Numbered from the stretch's first letter, positions 9,454 to 20,962 are shown. The stretch: DNA of 64,000 bases from Methylobacterium sp. Leaf465 (GCF_001424705.1 NZ_LMRA01000046.1:63192-127191), one strand, 5' to 3'. The notes: generated by a model from the sequence alone, not told the origin. A program made the numbers and translations.

Positions 9454-11088
9454 CTACTTGTTGCGCCCTAGCAGGACCAGCCAGCCGATCCCGATCACGC
9501 AGACCATGGCGCCGACGGTGATGAAGGCCGGCGTGCCGAGGTCCATGAAGCGGGGGGCGAGCTGCGTGGCGAAGGCGGCGACGATGAGCGCCACCGCGAT
9601 GCGGGCGGCGGCGCGCTCGATGCCGCGGGTGAGCTTCTCGATGCCCTTGAGCTCGATCTCGACGGTGACGCGGCCCTGCTTCAGGCGCACCAGCATGAGG
9701 TGGATTAGGGTCGGCAGCTCGGAGGCCGCGCCGAACAGGCCGGCGCCCACCGCCTCGACCTTACGGGTCAGGCCCTTGATCGAGAACTGCGAGGCGAGCT
9801 TGCGCCGCACGGTCGGCCCGGCGGCCGAGAACAGGTCGAAGCCGGGGTCGAGCTGGCGCATCACCCCGTCGGCGGTCACCAGCCCCTTGAACAGGATGGC
9901 CAGATCCGTGGGCATGGCGAGGTCGTTCTCGCGGGCCATGGTCATGAAGTCGGTGAGCAGCGCCCCGAAATCCAGGGAGGCGCCGGTGTGGCGGGCGACG
10001 AAGGCCTGCGACGAGGCCTCGAGCTTGGTGAGGTCCGGGTTGCTCGAGCCGCTCCAGTCGAGGAGCACGGCCATCAGCCCGTCGGAATCCTCCTTGAGCA
10101 TGGCGCCGATCAGCATCAGAAGCTGGGTGCGGCGGCGCTGCGAGAGGCGCCCGATGATGCCGAAATCGATGAAGCCGATCCGGTTGTCCGGCATGATCAG
10201 CATGTTGCCGGGATGCGGGTCGGCGTGGAACACGCCCTCGATCAGGGCCATCTGCAGGAAGGCGTCGGTGCCCTTCTGGGCGAGCAGCACCTTGTCGTAG
10301 CCGGCGGCGTCCAGGCGGGCATGGTCGTTGGGCGGGATGCCGTGCACGAATTCCTGCACCAGCACCCGCTCGGAGGTCCATTCCCAGTGGATCTTGGGCA
10401 CCACGATGTCGTCGCGGTCGGCAAAGATCGCCGCGATGGTCTCGCAGTTGCGCGCCTCGTTGATGAGGTCGAGCTCGCCGTAGAGGCCGCTGGCCAGGTG
10501 GCGCATCTGCTCCTGGGGCTGGTAGCGCCCGAATTCCGGCCACTCGTCCACGACGATGCGGGTGGCGTGGCCCATCAGGCGCAGGTCCGCCTCGATGGTC
10601 TTGCGCAGGCCCGGGCGCAGCACCTTCACCACCACCTCCTCGCCGGTCTGCAGGCGGGCGCGGTAGACCTGGGCGATGGAGGCGGCGGCGAGCGGCGTGG
10701 TGTCGAACTCGGCGAAGATCTCCGAGGCCGGGCCGCCGAGGTCCTCCTCGAGCTGGGGCCGGATGCGCTCCCACGGGATCGGCGAGACCTGGCTGTGGAG
10801 CTTCTCCAGCTCCTCGGTCCATTCCGGGGTCAGGAGGTCGGGCCGGCTCGCCAGGATCTGGCCGAGCTTCACGAAGGTCGGCCCCAGGGTCTCGATGGCG
10901 CGCCGCACCCGCTGGGGCTGCGACAGGCGGGCGATGTCCACCTGCGGCGTCCGGCGCTTGGCGAGGCGCGCCACCTGGGCGAGGCCGAGGCGCTCCACCA
11001 CCTTGGTGACGCCGAAGCCGATAAGGACGGACGCGATCTCCCCGAGGCGCTGCCGGTCCCGTGCGGCGACGAAGGCGGTTTTCAGCAT
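9454..11088 (-). CDS. ubiB: UbiB/ABC1 atypical kinase, ubiquinone biosynthesis
   Basis: 544 aa. ABC1/ADCK-family hallmarks are visible: the family KxGQ motif (FVKLGQILASR), the Ala-rich nucleotide loop AAASIAQVYRA, catalytic HADPHPGN and metal-binding FIDFG. Two hydrophobic segments at the C-terminus (about residues 490-540) would anchor it in the inner membrane. UbiB supports ubiquinone biosynthesis as an ATPase that helps to extract lipid precursors. It stands alone here, and its promoter would lie in the 323-nt gap before the divergent MBL-fold gene. Confidence 0.88.
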   Translation of the reverse strand: MLKTAFVAARDRQRLGEIASVLIGFGVTKVVERLGLAQVARLAKRRTPQVDIARLSQPQRVRRAIETLGPTFVKLGQILASRPDLLTPEWTEELEKLHSQVSPIPWERIRPQLEEDLGGPASEIFAEFDTTPLAAASIAQVYRARLQTGEEVVVKVLRPGLRKTIEADLRLMGHATRIVVDEWPEFGRYQPQEQMRHLASGLYGELDLINEARNCETIAAIFADRDDIVVPKIHWEWTSERVLVQEFVHGIPPNDHARLDAAGYDKVLLAQKGTDAFLQMALIEGVFHADPHPGNMLIMPDNRIGFIDFGIIGRLSQRRRTQLLMLIGAMLKEDSDGLMAVLLDWSGSSNPDLTKLEASSQAFVARHTGASLDFGALLTDFMTMARENDLAMPTDLAILFKGLVTADGVMRQLDPGFDLFSAAGPTVRRKLASQFSIKGLTRKVEAVGAGLFGAASELPTLIHLMLVRLKQGRVTVEIELKGIEKLTRGIERAAARIAVALIVAAFATQLAPRFMDLGTPAFITVGAMVCVIGIGWLVLLGRNK

Positions 11089-11411
11089 GTGCGCAAGGGG
11101 CCCGGATGGGGGAGGGGGGACGGTGGCTCGCCCGGCGAGGCGTGCGGCCGGACCGTGGTTAAGGCTCCGTTAGGCCCGTGGCGAGGCCGAAGTTTGACCA
11201 TGAGGCCGCGACATGGGGGCCGCGACACGGGAACGGCGACCGGGGAGCCGCGCGGCGGGGGACGCGGCGGGCGCGGCGGATTCGCCCCCGCACCGATCTC
11301 GGGCTAGACAGGCCGCCACCGGCGCCGCTGCGGCGCCCGCCCTCACGTCCACCCCGCGCTCCGGCGGCGCCGACCCCCGCGCCGCCGCGGCGCCATCCCG
11401 CGAGACCCCCG
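11089..11411. other. intergenic region between divergent genes
   Basis: A 323-nt, extremely GC-rich gap between ubiB and the MBL-fold hydrolase. It must hold both promoters. I see no strong consensus boxes, hairpin with T-tract, or small gene. Confidence 0.5.
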
Positions 11412-12056
11412 ATGCCAGGCACGCCCCGCGCCGGAATCATTCCGGTGACCCCCTTCCAGCAGAACTGCACCCTGATCTGGTCGGACGAGACCAAGGTCGG
11501 CGCCGTGGTCGATCCGGGCGGCGACCTCGACCGGATCGAGGCGGCGATCGCCGCCCAGGGCATCGCCATCGAGAAGATCCTGCTCACCCACGGGCACATC
11601 GACCACGCCGGCGGCGCGGCCGAGCTGCGCGACCGGCTCGGCGTGCCGATCGAGGGGCCGCACGAGGCCGACCGCTACCTCCTCGACAGCCTGCCGGAGA
11701 CGGGCGCCAATTACGGCCTCGACGGGGCCCGGGCGGTGACGCCGGACCGCTGGCTGGGCGACGGCGACGTGGTCGAGGTCGGCGGCCTGGCCTTCGACAT
11801 CCTGCACGCCCCCGGCCACTCCCCCGGCAGCGTGGTGTTCATGAGCCGCGACGCGCGCTTCGCCCTGGTCGGCGACGTGGTGTTCAAGGGCTCGGTCGGC
11901 CGCACCGACCTGCCCGGCGGCAACCACGAGCAGCTCATCCGGGCCATCAAGGACAAGGTCCTGCCGCTGGGCGACGACGTCGCCTTCATCCCCGGCCACG
12001 GCCCCACCAGCACGCTCGGCGAGGAGCGCGTGTCGAACCCGTTCCTGCAGGATTGA
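11412..12056 (+). CDS. MBL-fold metallo-hydrolase (glyoxalase II-like)
   Basis: 214 aa, cytoplasmic. The metallo-beta-lactamase fold shows the two-metal motif THGHIDHAGG (HxHxDH), a later HSPGS (third metal His), VGDVVFKGSVGRTDLPGG (bridging Asp) and PGHGPTSTLGEE near the end. This pattern is that of the YcbL/GloB-like type II glyoxalases and related thioesterases. The start ATG 11412 gives a natural N-terminus: a longer open frame upstream is Arg/Pro-rich and not protein-like. The substrate is not determinable from sequence. Confidence 0.85.
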   Translation: MPGTPRAGIIPVTPFQQNCTLIWSDETKVGAVVDPGGDLDRIEAAIAAQGIAIEKILLTHGHIDHAGGAAELRDRLGVPIEGPHEADRYLLDSLPETGANYGLDGARAVTPDRWLGDGDVVEVGGLAFDILHAPGHSPGSVVFMSRDARFALVGDVVFKGSVGRTDLPGGNHEQLIRAIKDKVLPLGDDVAFIPGHGPTSTLGEERVSNPFLQD

Positions 12057-12065
12057 GGACGGCCG

Positions 12066-12094
12066 GGCCCCGTCGGCCGGATCCCGGCGGGGCC
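12066..12094 (+). terminator. possible hairpin terminator after the MBL-fold gene
   Basis: GGCCCCG (12066-12072) pairs with CGGGGCC (12088-12094), with a GC-rich loop that can pair further. It starts 10 nt after the stop codon. There is only a short TT after the stem, so the terminator role is weakly supported. Confidence 0.3.
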
Positions 12095-12276
12095 TTGACG
12101 GGGGGTTAACGCGAACGGGGCATCGTGGTCGCGATTCCGGGGGTCTACGGGCCCGAAAACGATGCATTCCCAGTGGGAAATGCTTATATTGCGCGGGTCA
12201 AGAAGAAATGCAGGCGGCGGGGGCCCGGCCTGGGCCGGCAAGTCCGGCCTGAATGCCCGCCTGTCCGAGGAAGTTC

Positions 12277-14724
<2,448 letters not shown>

Positions 14725-14752
14725 GGCGGGTCGGGTTCGGGCCTGAACCGCC

Positions 14753-14797
14753 CCCTGTTGGCCGTCGAACCCCATCGGGCTTCGGCGGCCAACAGGG
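14753..14797 (+). terminator. 12-bp inverted repeat downstream of gyrB
   Basis: CCCTGTTGGCCG (14753-14764) and CGGCCAACAGGG (14786-14797) are perfect reverse complements around a 21-nt spacer. No T-tract follows. It could terminate gyrB transcripts, stabilise the 3' end, or be a dispersed palindromic element. Confidence 0.4.
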
Positions 14798-14945
14798 AGC
14801 CCCCGACCTTGCGATGGATCGCGTCGCCTCGGCCGCTTCGCCTCGGCCGCGCGAGACACGGTGGCCTGCGCCGATGCGGCCTGCCCGATGACCCGTTCGA
14901 ACCGGGAGGGGCTCGGTGAACGCGGTTCGGCCGAGACGGCCCTCG

Positions 14946-15062
14946 TCATACGACCTTGAGAAGCCATCGCAGGGGCAGGGTGACCGCCGTGAGGCAGGCG
15001 ATGCCGCCGGCCCACAGGGCCCCGAACCAACCGAGGCGGCGCATCCAGCGGGGGATGGTCAT
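14946..15062 (-). CDS. 38-aa DUF2474/CydX-like small subunit of cytochrome bd
   Basis: A very short gene 11 nt downstream of cydB, with a strong ribosome site (GGGAGG, 6 nt before ATG 15062). The peptide begins with basic residues (MTIPRWMRRLGW), has one hydrophobic helix (about residues 12-34) and ends with a basic tail (LRWLLKVV). Its size, the single transmembrane segment, the RRLGWF start and its position after cydB fit the DUF2474 family and the general role of CydX/CydS peptides, which stabilise the heme site of bd oxidases. The functional assignment is by context and resemblance. Confidence 0.75.
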   Translation of the reverse strand: MTIPRWMRRLGWFGALWAGGIACLTAVTLPLRWLLKVV

Positions 15063-15073
15063 GGTCCGCCTCC

Positions 15074-16087
15074 CTAATGGTAGCCGGGCGCGTCGGCGGT
15101 GACCTTACCCCGGAACAGCCAGTAGACGTAGGCGGTGTAGCCGAGCACCATCGGCAGGAGCACGACCGTTCCGACGAGAAGGAAGCGCTGGCTGCTCGGG
15201 TGCGTGGCCGCGTCCCAGATCGTCACCGAGGGCGGCACGATCATCGGGAACAGGCTGATGGCGAGCCCGACATAGGACAGCAGGAACAGGCCGAGCCCGC
15301 ACAGGAAGGGCATGACCTCCTCGCGCCGGTCGAGGGCGTCGCGCAGGCGCCAGCCCAGGAGGCCGACGAGAAGCGGGACGGGGGCGACGAAGGCCATCGC
15401 CGGAAAGGTCAGCCAACGACCGCGGAAGGCGGGGCTGAGGAACGGCATCGCCAGGGACACGACGGCGATGGCGGCGACCGTCGCCCAGCCGAAGGCCCGG
15501 GCGAGGCGATAGGCCCGGAGCTGGAGCTCACCCTCGGTCTTCCAGATCAGCCAGCCCGCCCCGAGCAGCCCGTAACCGGCGACCAGCGCGAGCCCGGTGA
15601 ACAGGGAAAACGGCGACAGCCAGTCCCACCAGCCTCCGGCATAGGCCCGTCCCTCGACGCGGACGCCCTGCACCAGGGCGCCGAGGCAGATGCCCTGGCA
15701 GAAGGCGGCGACGAGGCTCCCGGCCGAGAAGGCGCCGTCCCACGCGGTCCGGGAGAGACGCGTGACGGTCCGGAACCGCATCTCGAACGCGACGCCGCGG
15801 AACACCAGGGCGAGCAGCATCAGCGTCAGCGGGATGTAGAGGGCCGGCAGCAGCGTGGCGTAGGCCAGCGGGAACACGGCGAACAGGCCGCCCCCGCCGA
15901 GGATCAGCCAGGTCTCGTTGCCGTCCCAGACCGGGGCGACGGTGTTCACCATCACGTCCCGGTCGGCCTTCTCCCGGATCGCCGGGAACAGGATGCCGAC
16001 CCCGAGGTCGAAGCCGTCCATGACCACGTAGAGGAAGATGGCGGTGGCGATGAGGAGCGCCCAGACGAGGGTGAGATCGAGGGTCAT
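15074..16087 (-). CDS. cydB: cytochrome bd (cyanide-insensitive type) oxidase subunit II
   Basis: 337 aa, a multi-spanning inner-membrane protein of the CydB/CioB family. Recognisable segments are the N-terminal YVVMDGFDLGVGILFP, VWDGNETWLILGGGGLFAVFP and a final helix before a short polar C-terminus. It pairs with CydA to form a quinol:O2 oxidoreductase that conserves energy at very low oxygen. It starts 5 nt after the cydA stop codon, and the small DUF2474 gene follows 11 nt after its own stop. The three form one operon behind the FixK-type box at 17610-17623. Confidence 0.93.
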   Translation of the reverse strand: MTLDLTLVWALLIATAIFLYVVMDGFDLGVGILFPAIREKADRDVMVNTVAPVWDGNETWLILGGGGLFAVFPLAYATLLPALYIPLTLMLLALVFRGVAFEMRFRTVTRLSRTAWDGAFSAGSLVAAFCQGICLGALVQGVRVEGRAYAGGWWDWLSPFSLFTGLALVAGYGLLGAGWLIWKTEGELQLRAYRLARAFGWATVAAIAVVSLAMPFLSPAFRGRWLTFPAMAFVAPVPLLVGLLGWRLRDALDRREEVMPFLCGLGLFLLSYVGLAISLFPMIVPPSVTIWDAATHPSSQRFLLVGTVVLLPMVLGYTAYVYWLFRGKVTADAPGYH

Positions 16088-16092
16088 GGGGA

Positions 16093-17535
16093 CTACTCCG
16101 CGGGCTGGAGGGCGGGACGGCGCGCACCCGCGTGGGGCGCGTCGAGGGCCAGCGCCGGGGTGATGCCGGCCGTTCGCACCGGCACGCCGGTCGGCGGTCC
16201 GGATTCGTGGACCTGCGGGGTCTGGTTGAAGAGGTGCAGCAGGTACCAGATGCCCGCCCCGAACACCGCGAGGTAGACCACCGCGAAGGCCGCGAGGGAG
16301 GCGGCGACGGCGGGCGCGGCGATCGGCGAGACGCTGTCGGCGGTGCGGAGCAGGCCGTAGACCGTGAAGGGCTGGCGCCCCGTCTCGGTGACGGTCCAGC
16401 CGGCGGTGACGGCGATCAGCCCCGACGGTCCCATGGCGACCGCGAAGCGCTGGAACCAGACGGTCTCGTAGAGTCGGCCCTTCCAGCGCAGCCAGAGCGA
16501 GACGAACCCGAGGGCGATCATCAGGAGGCCGAGACCGACCATGATGCGGAACGACCAGAACACCAGCGGCAGGTTGGTCGGCCAGGTCGCGCGGGGCATG
16601 TCCTTGAGCCCCTTCACGGTGCCGTTCAGGTCGTGCGTGAGGTAGAGGCTCGCCAGGCCCGGGATGCCGAGGGCGCCCCGCGTCTCGCCGGCCTCGGCGT
16701 CGGGCCATCCCAGGACCAGGGCGGGGGCCCGGCTTTGGGTCTCGAAGTGCCCTTCCATCGCCGCGACCTTGGCGGGCTGGTGCTGGTAGGTGTTGGCGCC
16801 GTGCACGTCGCCGATGACCAGTTGCGCCGGCGCGACGAGCGCGGCCATCCACATCGCCATGGAGAACATCACCCGGGCACGGGGATTCCGGCCGTCGCGC
16901 AGGAGGTGCCACGCAGCGACCGCGCCCACGATCATCGCCGTGGTCAGGTAGGCGCCGGTCACCGTATGGGCGAAACGGTAGGGGAAGGAGGGGTTGAAGA
17001 CGATGGCCCACCAATCGGCCGGGGCGAACCGTCCGTCGGCTCCCAGTTCGTGGCCCGTGGGGGTCTGCATCCAGGAATTGGCCGAGAGGATCCAGAAGGC
17101 CGAGGTCAGGGTGCCGAAGGCGACGAGGCAGGTCGCCAGGAAGTGCATGCGCGGGCCGACCCGCTCCAATCCGAACAGCATGACGCCGAGGAAGCCGGCC
17201 TCGAGGAAGAAGGCCGTGAGCACCTCGTAGCCGAGGAGCGGCCCCAGGATCGGCGCGGTGCGGTCGGCGAAGACCGACCAGTTGGTGCCGAACTGGTAGG
17301 ACATCACCAGGCCCGACACGACGCCCATGGCGAAGGCGACGGCGAAGACCTTGAGCCAGTAGCGGTAGACATCGAGGTAGACGGCCTTGCCGGTGGCCAG
17401 CCAGCGGCCCTCCAGGACGGCCAGGAAACTCGCCAGGCCGATGGTGAAGGCCGGGAACAGGAAGTGCCACACGACGGTCAGGGCGAACTGGGTGCGGGCC
17501 AGGTCCACCGCGCTCGGCAGGGTCAGGGAAGGCAT
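16093..17535 (-). CDS. cydA: cytochrome bd (cyanide-insensitive type) oxidase subunit I
   Basis: 480 aa. It carries the heme-binding CydA core: His24 in VVWHFLFPAFTIGLA near the N-terminus, the RFAHTVTGAY segment with the second heme ligand, and GRQPFTVYGLLRT near the C-terminus. The quinol loop is short, which together with GRQPFTVYGL marks the cyanide-insensitive (Cio) subtype rather than E. coli-type CydA. The start is ATG 17535, preceded by a GGAG-like site. A FixK-type box lies 74 nt upstream, shared in a divergent region with the P1B ATPase gene. It is probably induced when oxygen falls. Confidence 0.93.
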   Translation of the reverse strand: MPSLTLPSAVDLARTQFALTVVWHFLFPAFTIGLASFLAVLEGRWLATGKAVYLDVYRYWLKVFAVAFAMGVVSGLVMSYQFGTNWSVFADRTAPILGPLLGYEVLTAFFLEAGFLGVMLFGLERVGPRMHFLATCLVAFGTLTSAFWILSANSWMQTPTGHELGADGRFAPADWWAIVFNPSFPYRFAHTVTGAYLTTAMIVGAVAAWHLLRDGRNPRARVMFSMAMWMAALVAPAQLVIGDVHGANTYQHQPAKVAAMEGHFETQSRAPALVLGWPDAEAGETRGALGIPGLASLYLTHDLNGTVKGLKDMPRATWPTNLPLVFWSFRIMVGLGLLMIALGFVSLWLRWKGRLYETVWFQRFAVAMGPSGLIAVTAGWTVTETGRQPFTVYGLLRTADSVSPIAAPAVAASLAAFAVVYLAVFGAGIWYLLHLFNQTPQVHESGPPTGVPVRTAGITPALALDAPHAGARRPALQPAE

Positions 17536-17609
17536 CGGGATCTCCGGGCGTCCGGGCGATGCGCCCGGATCCATCCGCCCGACGATGGCGGGGGGCCGAC
17601 GCCGCGACC

Positions 17610-17623
17610 TTGCGCTGGATCAA
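17610..17623 (-). promoter_or_regulatory. FixK/FNR-type box upstream of cydA
   Basis: TTGCGCTGGATCAA on the plus strand (TTGATCCAGCGCAA read toward cydA). It carries the FNR-family TTGA...TCAA frame with one mismatch in one half. It lies 74 nt before the cydA start and 103 nt from the divergent box at 17727. Confidence 0.75.
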
Positions 17624-17726
17624 GGCACCAAAAACTCTTCCCGGCGGGCGATGCGGGATCGGCGCGGCGACGCAGCGCTCGCCGTCGCGAGGCTTCGGCC
17701 CTCTCCGTCGACGCAACGGGCGCCTG

Positions 17727-17740
17727 TTGATCCAGCGCAA
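17727..17740 (+). promoter_or_regulatory. FixK/FNR-type box upstream of the P1B ATPase
   Basis: TTGATCCAGCGCAA, 61 nt before the ATPase start. It is the exact reverse complement of the cydA box, so the divergent promoters carry matching operators. Confidence 0.75.
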
Positions 17741-17801
17741 GGCTCCCCGGTCGACACGGGCGCACCCCGAAGGCCCCCGACAGCCGGAAGCGACCCTGAG
17801 A

Positions 17802-19748
17802 ATGACGACCGCGGCCGTTGACCCCAGGACTTCGCGCGCGCCGGCGGGCCTCGGCTGGCTGACGGGCCTGCGCGGAGGGCTGGCCGTCCTTCCGCTCGCC
17901 GGCCTCTGCGCCGGCCTGTCCGCCGAGGCGCTCGGTCGCCCGGACATCGCGGCCTGGGCGTGGACGCTTCCGACGCTGGCGGTCCTCGCCGTCCTCGCGC
18001 TCCAGGTCGTGACCAGCCTGGCGCGCGGCGACGTCGGGCTCGACCTCGTCGCCCTGCTGTCGATGGGCGGCGCGCTCGCCCTGTCGCAGCCGCTGGCCGG
18101 CGTCGTCATCGCCCTCATGTATGCCGGTGGCCAATCCCTGGAAGCCTACGCCTCCGGACGCGCCGGGCGGGCCATGACGGCGCTGCTCGCCCGGCAGCCA
18201 CGCTCCGCCCTCCGCGAGGACTCGAGCGGCGTGAGGGAAGTCCCCATCGAGACCCTGGCCCCGGGCGACCGCATCCTCGTGCGCGTCGGCGACGTCCTGC
18301 CGGTGGACGGCCGCGTCGCCGCGGGCCGGGCCATCCTCGATCAGGCGACGCTCACCGGCGAGGCCCTGCCGGTCACGTTCGAAGCGAACGCGTCCGTGCT
18401 GAGCGGCACGGTCAATGTCGGGGCGCCCTTCACGCTTCTGGCCGAGCGCCGGGCCGCCGAGAGCACCTATGCGGGGATCGTCCGGCTCGTCGAGGCCGCC
18501 CGAACCCAGAAGGCGCCGATGGCGCGCCTCGCCGACCGCTACGGCCTGGCCTTCCTCGGCCTGACCCTGATGCTGGCCGGGGGCGCCTGGGCTGCCACGG
18601 GCGATCCCTTGCGGGCCCTCGCGGTGCTGGTCGTCGCCACGCCCTGCCCGCTCATCCTCGCGGTGCCCGTCGCCCTGATCTCCGGTCTGTCGCGGGCGGC
18701 CGGCATCGGCGTCATCATCAAGGGCGGCGGCGCCCTGGAGAAGCTGGCGCGGGTGCGCGTCCTGGTGGTCGACAAGACCGGGACGCTGACCCACGGGACG
18801 GCGCGGCTGACGGCTGTGGATCGCCTCGGTCCCGTCGCGGAGCAGGATGTCCTGAGGCTGGCCGCCTCCCTCGACCAAGCCTCCGGCCATCCGACGGCCC
18901 GTGCCCTGGTCGATGCGGCCCTCGCCCGCGGCCTTACGCTGACGCAGCCGACGCAGGTGGCCGAAGTCCCGGGCGAGGGCGTGTCGGGCCTCGTCGCGGG
19001 GCGGCCCGTGAGGGTCGGCGGACCCCGCACGATGCGGGCGCACGGCATCCCCTTCCCGGAGACGGACGCCGTCCGGAACGCGGATGCCGTGGCCGCGACG
19101 GTGCTGGTGGCCGTGGACGGCAGGCCCGCCGCGATCCTGAGCTTCGCCGACCCGGTACGAACGGATGGCGGACGGACGCTCGCGGACCTGCGCCGCTGCG
19201 GCATCCGGCGCGTGGTGCTCGCGACCGGAGACCGGCGCAGCATCGCGCAGGCGCTGATCGCGGGCCTGCCCATCGATGCCCTGGCGGCCGATCTCGATCC
19301 TGCGGGGAAGACGCAGGTCGTGGCGCGCGAACGGGGGCAGGGGTTGGTGATGATGGTGGGGGACGGCGTCAACGACGCGCCCGCCCTGGCGGCCGCCGAT
19401 CTCGGGGTCGCGCTCGGCGCCAGGGGCGCGGCCGCGGCGGCCGAGGCGGCGGACGTCGTCCTGCTGGTCGACAGCCTCGCGCCGCTTCCGGATGCGATCC
19501 GCATCGCCCGGCGGGCCCGGGCCATCGCGCTCCAGAGCGTGCTGGTCGGCCTCGGCCTGTCGCTCGCCGGCATGGTCGCGGCGGCCCTCGGCTACCTGAC
19601 GCCGCTGCGGGGCGCCCTGTTGCAGGAGGTCATCGACGTCGCCGTCATCCTCAACGCCATGCGGGCGCTCGGTGGTCCGATGACCGCCCCGGCATCCGAT
19701 GCCGACGAATCCGCGCGCCCGGCCCAGCGGCCTCGTGCCGTCCCTTGA
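17802..19748 (+). CDS. heavy-metal P1B-type ATPase
   Basis: 648 aa inner-membrane ion pump. It shows the A-domain TGEALPV, the P-domain DKTGTLTHGTA, the P1B-specific SGHPTARAL (HP motif) in the N domain and GDGVNDAPAL. The membrane metal site reads TPCPL rather than CPC, so it belongs to a TPC subclass whose metal cannot be read with confidence. No N-terminal metal-binding domain (CxxC) is present, so it is shorter than CopA/ZntA. The stop codon TGA is embedded in the next FixK-type box (19745-19758). It is divergent from cydA. Low-oxygen control is inferred from the box. Confidence 0.88.
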   Translation: MTTAAVDPRTSRAPAGLGWLTGLRGGLAVLPLAGLCAGLSAEALGRPDIAAWAWTLPTLAVLAVLALQVVTSLARGDVGLDLVALLSMGGALALSQPLAGVVIALMYAGGQSLEAYASGRAGRAMTALLARQPRSALREDSSGVREVPIETLAPGDRILVRVGDVLPVDGRVAAGRAILDQATLTGEALPVTFEANASVLSGTVNVGAPFTLLAERRAAESTYAGIVRLVEAARTQKAPMARLADRYGLAFLGLTLMLAGGAWAATGDPLRALAVLVVATPCPLILAVPVALISGLSRAAGIGVIIKGGGALEKLARVRVLVVDKTGTLTHGTARLTAVDRLGPVAEQDVLRLAASLDQASGHPTARALVDAALARGLTLTQPTQVAEVPGEGVSGLVAGRPVRVGGPRTMRAHGIPFPETDAVRNADAVAATVLVAVDGRPAAILSFADPVRTDGGRTLADLRRCGIRRVVLATGDRRSIAQALIAGLPIDALAADLDPAGKTQVVARERGQGLVMMVGDGVNDAPALAAADLGVALGARGAAAAAEAADVVLLVDSLAPLPDAIRIARRARAIALQSVLVGLGLSLAGMVAAALGYLTPLRGALLQEVIDVAVILNAMRALGGPMTAPASDADESARPAQRPRAVP

Positions 19749-19758
19749 GATGGATCAA
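19745..19758 (+). promoter_or_regulatory. FixK/FNR-type box upstream of usp-cytochrome c pair 1
   Basis: TTGAGATGGATCAA, overlapping the ATPase stop codon and 65 nt before the GTG start at 19824. Identical in sequence to the box at 44475. Confidence 0.8.
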
Positions 19759-19823
19759 GGCCGGCGGAGCCGGGCCGAGCCAGATTGCCCTTCCGCCGGG
19801 CTCGGCGGCTCGGGGAGGCGGCC

Positions 19824-20639
19824 GTGGGTTACGCGCACATCCTGGTATCCGTGGACCTGGATCGCGGTTCCGCCGACCGCGTCCGTCTCGCCGCCGGCCT
19901 GGCGCGGCGCTTCGCGGCCGACCTGACCGGCGTGGCGGCCCGGCCGATCCCCGGACCGTCCGCATTCGCCAACATGCAGGCGGACGGGATCCTGCGCGCG
20001 GCCGAGGAACGCCGATCGCGCGACGCGGCCGCCCGGGTCCGGGACCTGTTCCTGCGCCATGCCCGCGAGGGCCTCCGCACCGACTGGCGGTTCACCGAGG
20101 GACATCCCACGGCCAATCTCGCCCGGGAGGCCCGCGCGGCGGATCTCGTGGTGGTCGGGCGCCATGGCCCGGCCGATGCCGTGCCGGGCGCGATGACGGT
20201 GCTGCCCGGCCCGTTGCTGATGGAGGCGGGACGTCCGGTCCTGATCGTTCCCCCGGGGATCGAGCACCTGGGCGCCGACCGCATCGTCGTCGCCTGGAAG
20301 GACACCCTCGAGGCCCGGCGGGCCGTCACGGCGGCGCTGCCTTTCCTGCGACAGGCGGACCACGTCTACCTCGTCTCGGTCGGACAGGAGACGCAATTCC
20401 AGGGAATCGAGGAGGTGGCGGCCCACCTGTCGCGCCACGACGTGAATGCCACCACCCATGCCCTGTTCGGAAGCCGGTCGGTCGAAGCCGACGAGATCCT
20501 GCGCTTCGCACGCCGGGAATACGCCGACCTGATCGTCCTGGGAGCCTATGGACATTCGCGCCTTCGGGAATGGATCTTCGGCGGCATGACCCACGACATC
20601 CTGCAGACGGCACCCGTCTGCTGCCTGATGAGCCACTGA
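19824..20639 (+). CDS. tandem universal stress protein (UspA family)
   Basis: 271 aa with two Usp domains (about 1-145 and 150-271). The second domain ends with GAYGHSRLREWIFGGMT, close to the nucleotide motif G-x2-G-x9-G-S/T but with Gly where Ser/Thr is usual. The start is GTG 19824 with GGGGAGG upstream. The stop overlaps the cytochrome gene start (ATGA), so the two are translationally coupled. It is a paralog of 44557-45372, which has the same length, the same C-terminus (CCLMSH) and the same partner. Usp proteins are cytosolic stress factors; a precise role is unknown. Confidence 0.88.
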   Translation: MGYAHILVSVDLDRGSADRVRLAAGLARRFAADLTGVAARPIPGPSAFANMQADGILRAAEERRSRDAAARVRDLFLRHAREGLRTDWRFTEGHPTANLAREARAADLVVVGRHGPADAVPGAMTVLPGPLLMEAGRPVLIVPPGIEHLGADRIVVAWKDTLEARRAVTAALPFLRQADHVYLVSVGQETQFQGIEEVAAHLSRHDVNATTHALFGSRSVEADEILRFARREYADLIVLGAYGHSRLREWIFGGMTHDILQTAPVCCLMSH

Positions 20640-20962
20640 TGCGCCGCGCGCTCGTCCTCGCATCGGTCGCGCTGTTCGGGCTCGTCGCGCCCCCCGCCAC
20701 GGCCCGTGACGGATCGGCCTCACGCGGCAAAACGTTGGCCCGCGCGACCTGCGCGCGATGCCATGGCATCGGCTCTCGGGGAGTCAGCCCGATGCCCGAG
20801 GCGCCGGCGTTTCGAACGCTCGCCCGCCGCTTTCCCATCGATGATCTCGCCGACATCCTGGTCGAGGGTGTCGAGCGACGTCACCCGGCCATGCCCGCGT
20901 TCCAGCTCGATCCCTCCGATGCCGACGACCTCACCGCGTATCTGAAGACCCTGAGGCGATGA
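20639..20962 (+). CDS. small class I c-type cytochrome
   Basis: 107 aa. A signal peptide (about residues 1-22, ending TARD) is followed by the heme-binding CARCH motif, with an axial Met likely in HPAMPAF. It is exported and matures in the periplasm, probably as an electron carrier. The gene overlaps the usp stop (ATGA). It belongs to the same family as the proteins at 45372 and 52753. Confidence 0.87.
   Translation: MRRALVLASVALFGLVAPPATARDGSASRGKTLARATCARCHGIGSRGVSPMPEAPAFRTLARRFPIDDLADILVEGVERRHPAMPAFQLDPSDADDLTAYLKTLRR

Noticed and set aside
12095..12123. TTGACG upstream of gyrB as a -35 box
   Set aside because: No -10 element at 16-18 nt; the match could be chance.
14880..14935. tRNA-like GTTCGAA segment after gyrB
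   Set aside because: No acceptor stem or anticodon arm can be drawn around it.
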